64,000 nt of DNA from Streptomyces sp. NBC_01288 (GTDB lineage: Bacteria > Actinomycetota > Actinomycetes > Streptomycetales > Streptomycetaceae): positions 5,765,001 to 5,829,000 of the forward strand of contig NZ_CP108427.1 in assembly GCF_035982055.1 (NCBI RefSeq), in the 5' to 3' direction. The notes under the pieces are model-generated. The model ran no database searches. It had not been told where the DNA came from and saw nothing but the letters and a program-made list of their open reading frames with translations. Positions 59,627 to 64,000 of the stretch are shown here, one piece after another. A program made the position numbers and the translations under genes. Every line of letters begins with the position of its first letter. Position 1 is the stretch's first letter.

Positions 59627-60382
59627 TCAGTACTGGTAGAAGATCCGGTCCCGGTACTCCTCGAACACCCGGCCGTTCCACTCGTGGCCGCCGTCCACGT
59701 TCCCGGAGCGCAGCAGCGGCGGCTCGATGCCGCGGTCGGCCAGGGTCGCCGCCGCCGTCGCCATGACCGCCTGGAGGAGGGCGGAGGTGACGACAGTGGA
59801 GGCGGGGGCGAAGGGGGCCGGGATGGTGTCGAGGGTGAGTTCCGCGTCGCCGATCGCGATCTTCGAGTCGAGGACCACGTCGCAGTGGTCCTTCAGGTAC
59901 GTCCCGGAGACGTGCCGTGACGTCGTCTCCGAGGCGTACGCCACCGACGTCACGCCGATGACCCGTACGCCGAGGGAGCGGGCCTTCATGGCCATCTCCA
60001 CGGGGAGCGCGTTGCGCCCGGACAGCGAGATGATCACCAGGGCGTCGCCGGAGCGCAGCGGTGACGTCTCCAGGACGACGCTCGCGAGGCCGTCGACGCG
60101 CTCCAGGGCGGAGCCCAGCGTGGCCGGCATGACGTCGACGCCGACGACTCCGGGGACGGTGAGCAGGTTCATCAGGGCGAGCCCGCCCGCGCGGTAGACG
60201 ACGTCCTGGGCCGCGAGGGAGGAGTGTCCGGCACCGAAGGCGAAGAGGCGCCCGCCGTCGGCGACGGTGTCCGCGAGGAGCGTGCCGGCCGCCTGGACGG
60301 AGTCGGCCTCTTCGTCGCGGACCCGCTGGAGGAGGGTGATCGCGGCGTCGAAGAACTGGCCGGCCGGCGTACGGTCGCTCAT
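59627..60382 (-). CDS. SIS-domain protein (sugar isomerase-like)
   Basis: A 251-residue protein. FAFGAGHSSLAAQDVVYRAG and ALVIISLSGRNALPVEMAMK are the two phosphosugar-binding loops, and GNVDGGHEWNGRVFEEYRDR is the conserved end of this actinobacterial group. It should bind or isomerise a phosphorylated (amino)sugar. I start it at ATG 60382 (MSDRTPAGQFF), not at the upstream ATG 60430. It is divergent from dmdR1. Confidence 0.88.
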   Translation of the reverse strand: MSDRTPAGQFFDAAITLLQRVRDEEADSVQAAGTLLADTVADGGRLFAFGAGHSSLAAQDVVYRAGGLALMNLLTVPGVVGVDVMPATLGSALERVDGLASVVLETSPLRSGDALVIISLSGRNALPVEMAMKARSLGVRVIGVTSVAYASETTSRHVSGTYLKDHCDVVLDSKIAIGDAELTLDTIPAPFAPASTVVTSALLQAVMATAAATLADRGIEPPLLRSGNVDGGHEWNGRVFEEYRDRIFYQY

Positions 60383-60642
60383 GCGGAAGCCCCTTCGGTA
60401 CGGTTGCCATGCGGCTGTGTCGCGGATCACCGTGCGGTCTGGACCAGTGCGCTGTCAATACGGCGGGCAAGGCCGGGGAACCCGGGTGGCGGGCCGCCGC
60501 GCAGGGGCCCACAGGTGGTCGTAACCGGCTGGTTTCAGCGGCGCGGCACGGTTGTCAGTGGTATGCGTCAGAATTGAGTCCAGGGCCAGCGCACGCGCCG
60601 CGGAGCCGTCGAGCTTCGGGCAGAGGTAATCGAGGGGCACGT

Positions 60643-61335
60643 ATGTCCGGACTGATCGACACCACGGAGATGTATCTCCGCACCATCCTTGAGCTTGAGG
60701 AGGAAGGTGTGGTCCCCATGCGCGCCCGCATCGCCGAGCGGCTCGACCAGAGCGGGCCCACGGTGAGCCAGACGGTGGCGCGCATGGAGCGCGACGGCCT
60801 GGTGGCCGTGGCGAGCGACCGCCACCTGGAGCTGACCGACGAGGGCCGTCGGCTCGCCACACGCGTGATGCGCAAGCACCGCCTCGCCGAGTGTCTGCTC
60901 GTCGACGTGATCGGCCTGGAGTGGGAGCAGGTGCACGCCGAGGCCTGCCGCTGGGAGCACGTGATGAGCGAGGCCGTGGAGCGCCGCGTCCTTGAGCTGC
61001 TGCGTCACCCCACGGAGTCGCCGTACGGCAATCCGATCCCCGGGCTCGAAGAGCTGGGCGAGAAGGACGGGGCCGACCCGTTCCTGGACGAGGGCATGGT
61101 GTCGCTGGCCGACCTCGACCCGGGTGTCGACGGCAAGACCGTCGTCGTACGGCGGATCGGCGAGCCCATCCAGACGGACGCGCAGCTGATGTACACGCTG
61201 CGCCGCGCGGGCGTGCAGCCCGGCTCGGTGGTGAGCGTGACGGAGTCGGCGGGCGGGGTGCTGGTGGGCAGCGGCGGTGAGGCGGCCGAGCTGGAGTCGG
61301 AGATCGCCTCGCACGTGTTCGTGGCCAAGCGCTGA
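60643..61335 (+). CDS. dmdR1: Iron-dependent repressor DmdR1 (DtxR family)
   Basis: A 230-residue DtxR/IdeR-type repressor. The helix-turn-helix MRARIAERLDQSGPTVSQTV, the metal-binding dimer domain HRLAECLLVDVIGLEWEQVH with EACRWEHVMSEAVERR, and a C-terminal SH3-like domain are all present. From memory it is nearly identical to S. coelicolor DmdR1, which with ferrous iron represses siderophore genes. GAGGGGCAC precedes ATG 60643. No iron box is evident upstream. Confidence 0.95.
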   Translation: MSGLIDTTEMYLRTILELEEEGVVPMRARIAERLDQSGPTVSQTVARMERDGLVAVASDRHLELTDEGRRLATRVMRKHRLAECLLVDVIGLEWEQVHAEACRWEHVMSEAVERRVLELLRHPTESPYGNPIPGLEELGEKDGADPFLDEGMVSLADLDPGVDGKTVVVRRIGEPIQTDAQLMYTLRRAGVQPGSVVSVTESAGGVLVGSGGEAAELESEIASHVFVAKR

Positions 61336-61377
61336 GCCGAGGGTCGGGGGGCGGGCCGAGCGCTGAGCTGCGGGTCG
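61328..61377. repeat. Duplicated dmdR1 stop region
   Basis: AGCGCTGAGCCGAGGGTCG (61328-61346) recurs as AGCGCTGAGCTGCGGGTCG (61359-61377), two mismatches in 19 bases. The first copy includes the dmdR1 stop codon. It looks like a small tandem duplication with a 31-base offset. Confidence 0.7.
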
Positions 61378-61509
61378 TTCAACTCGTGGGGCGCGAGGGG
61401 TAGTTGTGGCGTCCCGGCGGGACCGTCGGCGAACTCGGCTAATCCGAGATTCGCTGCGCTGAATCGCAGCGCTCGGGCGCTGCGCGTGCCAGGCTGTCGC
61501 GCAAGGCAT

Positions 61510-61599
61510 ATGACCGTGAGGGGGACGGGAGGATGTGCCGTAGACGTGGAGAAGGCCCCGGCGCCGTGCGGCGCCGGGGCCTGTCCTCCCCTGTGCTGA
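61510..61599 (+). CDS. Possible 29-residue Cys-containing peptide
   Basis: ATG 61510 opens MTVRGTGGCAVDVEKAPAPC then GAGACPPLC and stops at 61599. It has four cysteines in 29 residues and G/C-ending codons. The ribosome site is weak (AAGGCAT). A strong hairpin lies within its second half. It may be a leader peptide or chance. Confidence 0.3.
   Translation: MTVRGTGGCAVDVEKAPAPCGAGACPPLC
61554..61581. terminator. 12-bp hairpin with GTGC tetraloop
   Basis: GGCCCCGGCGCC (61554-61565), loop GTGC, GGCGCCGGGGCC (61570-61581), followed by TGTCCTCCCC. The stem is perfect and very stable. Terminator of dmdR1 or an attenuator of the hydrolase leader. Confidence 0.75.
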
Positions 61600-61747
61600 C
61601 CCGGAGCCCCGAGCTCTCAAGGTCATCCCCTTCGGACCGGTTTCCCCGAGCGGTCCGCCTCCCGCTGAAGATCTCCCCTCGGCGGCGGCGATCATTCCTT
61701 GAGCCGGGTCACTCGAACGAGGGGTGTTGCGGCCGGAGACGGCATTT

Positions 61748-61763
61748 TCGAATCTGTATTCGA
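61748..61763. promoter_or_regulatory. TCGAAT-N4-ATTCGA palindrome (SOS-box-like)
   Basis: TCGAATCTGTATTCGA differs from the actinobacterial LexA box TCGAAC-N4-GTTCGA only by one symmetric change in each half. It lies 170-185 bases before the preferred start of the hydrolase (98 before the earliest GTG). LexA control is possible but unproven. Confidence 0.45.
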
Positions 61764-61932
61764 TAACCTGCGGGTGATGAAACCCGCGGGGCATGAGCTG
61801 TAGGAAGAGACGAGCGAGAGAAGAGACGGAAGCAAGAAGAAACGGCACAGGCGGCAGAGCGTGGTTCACAGGACCGATGGGCTCGAAGCGGGAGCGAGCG
61901 GTCCGTGCGGAGCTAGGGGGGTGCCAGGACCA

Positions 61933-62790
61933 ATGGCGCGGCGCATCGACGTGACCGGAGCAGGCGGCGTACGCCTGGCCGCATGGGAGTTCGCGGACCC
62001 GCCCAAGTCGGGGGAGATCGAGCGGGCACCCGGAGTTCTGTTACTGCACGGCCTGATGGGCCGTGCCTCGCACTGGGCGTCCACCGCCCGCTGGCTCTCC
62101 GAACGGCACCGCGCCGTCGCCCTCGACCAGCGCGGCCACGGCCAGAGCGACAAGCCGCCCCGGGCGGCCTTCACCCGCGAGGCCTACGTCGAGGACGCGG
62201 AGGCGGCGCTGGAGCAGCTGGGGCTCGCTCCGGTCGTCCTCATCGGCCACGCGATGGGCGCGCTCACGGCGTGGCAGCTCGCGGCGAAACGGCCCGATCT
62301 GGTGCGGGGGTTGATCATCTGCGACATGCGGGCGTCCGCGCTGGGCGCGGCCTCGCAGCGGGAGTGGGCCGACTGGTTCGAGTCCTGGCCCGTTCCCTTC
62401 GCCACGCTCGCGGATGTCCGTAAGTGGTTCGGCGAGGACGATCCGTGGGTGGAGCGGCCGAACCCGTCCCGGGGGGAGTTCTACGCCGAGGTCATGCACG
62501 AGTCTCCGGACGGGTGGCGGCCGGTGTTCGAGCCTGAGCAGATGCTGAAGTCGCGGGAGACGTGGGTGTACGACGCGCACTGGGAGGAACTGGCTCAGGT
62601 GCAGTGTCCTGCGCTGGTCGTTCGGGGGCTTGACGGGGAGTTGGGGCGGGCTGAGGCGCAGGAGATGGTGCGGGTGCTGCCGCGAGGGGAGTACGCGGAG
62701 GTTGCCGATGCCGGGCATCTGGTGCACTACGACCAGCCCGAGGCCTGGCGGGCGGCTATCGAGCCGTTTCTTGATGGGGTGCTGGTGTGA
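61933..62790 (+). CDS. Alpha/beta hydrolase-fold protein lacking the nucleophile serine
   Basis: A 285-residue alpha/beta hydrolase. LLLHGLMGRASHWASTARWL holds the oxyanion loop, DQRGHGQSDKP is typical, and ADAGHLVHYDQPEAW holds the histidine. The nucleophile elbow reads GHAMGA where GxSxG is expected, so the serine is alanine. The frame is open from GTG 61861 (309 residues); I prefer ATG 61933 with AGGACC before it and the conserved MARRIDVTGAGG start. It may be a non-catalytic binder or use another residue. Confidence 0.85.
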   Translation: MARRIDVTGAGGVRLAAWEFADPPKSGEIERAPGVLLLHGLMGRASHWASTARWLSERHRAVALDQRGHGQSDKPPRAAFTREAYVEDAEAALEQLGLAPVVLIGHAMGALTAWQLAAKRPDLVRGLIICDMRASALGAASQREWADWFESWPVPFATLADVRKWFGEDDPWVERPNPSRGEFYAEVMHESPDGWRPVFEPEQMLKSRETWVYDAHWEELAQVQCPALVVRGLDGELGRAEAQEMVRVLPRGEYAEVADAGHLVHYDQPEAWRAAIEPFLDGVLV

Positions 62791-62847
62791 GGTGGGCGCC
62801 TAGGGGGGGTGGGGGGTTCTGTTGTGTGGCGAGTGCTGCGCCGTTGT

Positions 62848-62874
62848 GGCTGGTCGCGCAGTTCCCCGCGCCCC
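62848..62874 (-). repeat. Interspersed element, copy 5
   Basis: GGCTGGTCGCGCAGTTCCCC then GCGCCCC, minus orientation, in the gap between the convergent hydrolase and transporter genes. Confidence 0.85.
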
Positions 62875-62905
62875 TGAGGGAATCACCTCACCCTGCGCTG
62901 AGAAG

Positions 62906-64000
62906 TCACCCCTTGCTCACCGCCGCCAGGATCTCCGGCAGGCGCCTTGCCGTTCCCGGTGCCGCCAGGCGTAGGCCCGCGTACGTCAGCGCCGCTCCGT
63001 AACCCGCCCCGGCCGGCAACAGCACCCAGCTCCACTGGTCGCCGTCCGCGCTGACGTTCGCCCAGATGGTGAGGACGATGACGGGGGCGCAGAGGAGGGC
63101 CGCGGAGATCATGCCGCCGAAGATGGAGATCCAGGCCAGGCCGGCCTGGCCGGGGGCGACGTTCTTGTGGGTGCCCTGAGGGATGGAGTAGGGGAAGCGG
63201 GCCGAGGTCCAGGCGCCGGTCGCGAGCATCGCGCCGAGGAGGGCGAAGGAGAGGCCGAGGACCTCCGGGAGCCGGGACCAGTCGCCGAGCAGCGCTGTCG
63301 TCAGGACGGTCACGAGGGCCGCGTACGGCAGGGTGATCACCAGCAACGCCAGGGCGCGGGCCCGGAGTTCGACGTAGGCGTCCCGCGTCGTGGAGATCGT
63401 CAGCGCGACCATCCAGAACGCGGACGTGTCCTGACCGAACTGGTTGTACATCTGGATGCCGAGCATCCCGGCCGCGAAGCACGCGAAGTACACCGAGCCC
63501 GTGCCCTGCAACGCGTTGAACACCGGCACGATCAGCCCGATCGCCAGCGAAGTCACCCAGGCCGCCTTGGTCTTGGGGTCGCGCCACACGTACCGCAGGC
63601 TGCGTTCCATGACGGTCCCCGTGCGGCCGGACGGGAGGAGGCGGGCCAGGCCGCCGGTGGATGCCCGGTCCTTCGCCGCCGGTTCCGCGGACTGGAGCGT
63701 CGAGCCGTCCGGTGCCGTCATCAACTTGGTCAGGCTGCGTGACCAGAGGAGCAGGCAGGCTGCCAAAGCTCCCACGGACAGGGCCAGTTGGGCGGTCGCC
63801 AGGCCGTACGAGCCCTTGCTCACCGAGTCCACCGCGCCGATCGCCGACGCGGGCGGCACCCAGCGCAACACCTCTGCCGGCGCGTCGAGTTGGGACAGTC
63901 CGGTCGAACCCAGGCGCTGCACACCGAAGTTGACCAACTGCGCGCCGACCGCGATCACCAGTCCGCTCAGCACCGCCAGGTCCCGGCCCCTGCGGCTGGT
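62906..64000 (-). CDS. ABC-type membrane transport protein, partial
   Basis: The frame is open from 62906 to the window edge with no stop, so the start lies outside. At least 364 residues are visible. There are about ten hydrophobic segments in two groups separated by a soluble stretch (LQSAEPAAKDRASTGGLARL). MERSLRYVWRDPKTKAAWVT and NQFGQDTSAFWMVALT resemble the large actinobacterial ABC permeases of the ABC-2-like kind. Substrate unknown. Convergent with the hydrolase gene. Confidence 0.75.
   Translation of the reverse strand, partial: TSRRGRDLAVLSGLVIAVGAQLVNFGVQRLGSTGLSQLDAPAEVLRWVPPASAIGAVDSVSKGSYGLATAQLALSVGALAACLLLWSRSLTKLMTAPDGSTLQSAEPAAKDRASTGGLARLLPSGRTGTVMERSLRYVWRDPKTKAAWVTSLAIGLIVPVFNALQGTGSVYFACFAAGMLGIQMYNQFGQDTSAFWMVALTISTTRDAYVELRARALALLVITLPYAALVTVLTTALLGDWSRLPEVLGLSFALLGAMLATGAWTSARFPYSIPQGTHKNVAPGQAGLAWISIFGGMISAALLCAPVIVLTIWANVSADGDQWSWVLLPAGAGYGAALTYAGLRLAAPGTARRLPEILAAVSKG

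Larger units (their letters stand above)
61336..61932. other. Long gap between dmdR1 and the hydrolase
   Basis: About 600 bases. It holds the duplicated stop region, a possible 29-codon frame (61510-61599), a strong hairpin (61554-61581), a palindrome (61748-61763), a GCGGG...CCCGC hairpin near 61770-61788 and a purine-rich AAGA stretch (61800-61850). No long frame has convincing codon use, so most of it looks like regulatory or untranslated sequence. Confidence 0.6.

Noticed and set aside
60384..60642. Iron box (TTAGGTTAGGCTCACCTAA-like) before dmdR1
   Set aside because: No 19-bp match could be found by eye in the divergent promoter region.
61861..61932. N-terminal extension of the hydrolase from GTG 61861
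   Set aside because: The extra 24 residues are low-complexity and the ribosome site is poor; the family starts at ATG 61933. It cannot be excluded.

Overview
The window is high-GC actinobacterial DNA and almost certainly a Streptomyces chromosome. Codons end in G/C nearly everywhere and GTG starts are common. Several loci are typical of the genus: a conservon operon (cvnABCD with two cytochromes P450), a DmdR1-type iron regulator, a secreted cellulase behind a CebR operator, and an anti-sigma-like ATPase / XRE-DUF5753 / DUF397 trio. There are no rRNA or tRNA genes and no CRISPR array. The last gene runs off the right edge.

Layout. 1-0.5 kb: two tandem repeat arrays. 0.5-12.1 kb: housekeeping and transport genes (CtpE-like ATPase, NCS2 permease, MarR regulator plus MFS exporter, RNA 2',3'-cyclic phosphodiesterase, aldo/keto reductase, Uma2 nuclease-fold protein, SGNH hydrolase, secreted membrane-anchored protein). 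12.1-16.5 kb: TetR regulator divergent from a DrrAB-type ABC exporter with a clear operator between them, then the GH5-CBM2 cellulase. 16.6-23.5 kb: small hypotheticals, a MerR regulator translationally coupled to a seven-helix protein resembling the Pyr4/PaxB terpene cyclases, the XRE/DUF397 trio, a secreted Ig-like protein and serC. 23.6-27.1 kb: a lower-GC island with a RHH-RAMA protein and a three-gene ABC-3C (ABC three-component) conflict system, made of a nuclease-like effector, a middle component and a DUF2326 ATPase. 27.1-32.8 kb: the conservon operon with two P450s, one of which lacks the ExxR arginine. 33.0-37.8 kb: D-lactate dehydrogenase-like flavo/FeS fusion, phosphoesterase and FemAB transferase. 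37.8-41.4 kb: a 42-residue proline/lysine-rich peptide gene, a terminator and an ABC exporter, then a DMT exporter. 41.4-42.4 kb: a ~950-bp imperfect long inverted repeat. 42.4-52.6 kb: an eight-gene acyl-CoA catabolic operon (TIGR03084, AtuA-like protein, two acyl-CoA carboxylase subunits, acyl-CoA dehydrogenase, CoA ligase, enoyl-CoA hydratase, TetR). 52.6-54.7 kb: citrate synthase 2 and pdxH. 54.7-56.9 kb: a decayed IscB RNA-guided nuclease locus with a structured upstream region that could be its omega-RNA. 56.9-64.0 kb: GNAT, nucleotidyltransferase, PAS protein, SIS protein, dmdR1, alpha/beta hydrolase and a membrane transport protein.

Most promising for new biology: (1) the RAMA + ABC-3C cassette; (2) the unmodified-looking proline-rich cationic peptide with its own exporter and an intervening terminator; (3) the isolated bacterial Pyr4-like protein controlled by a MerR regulator; (4) the IscB whose HNH catalytic histidine reads Arg and whose C-terminal domain is frameshifted. 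Calls rest on motif recognition and memory of families. No database search was possible.
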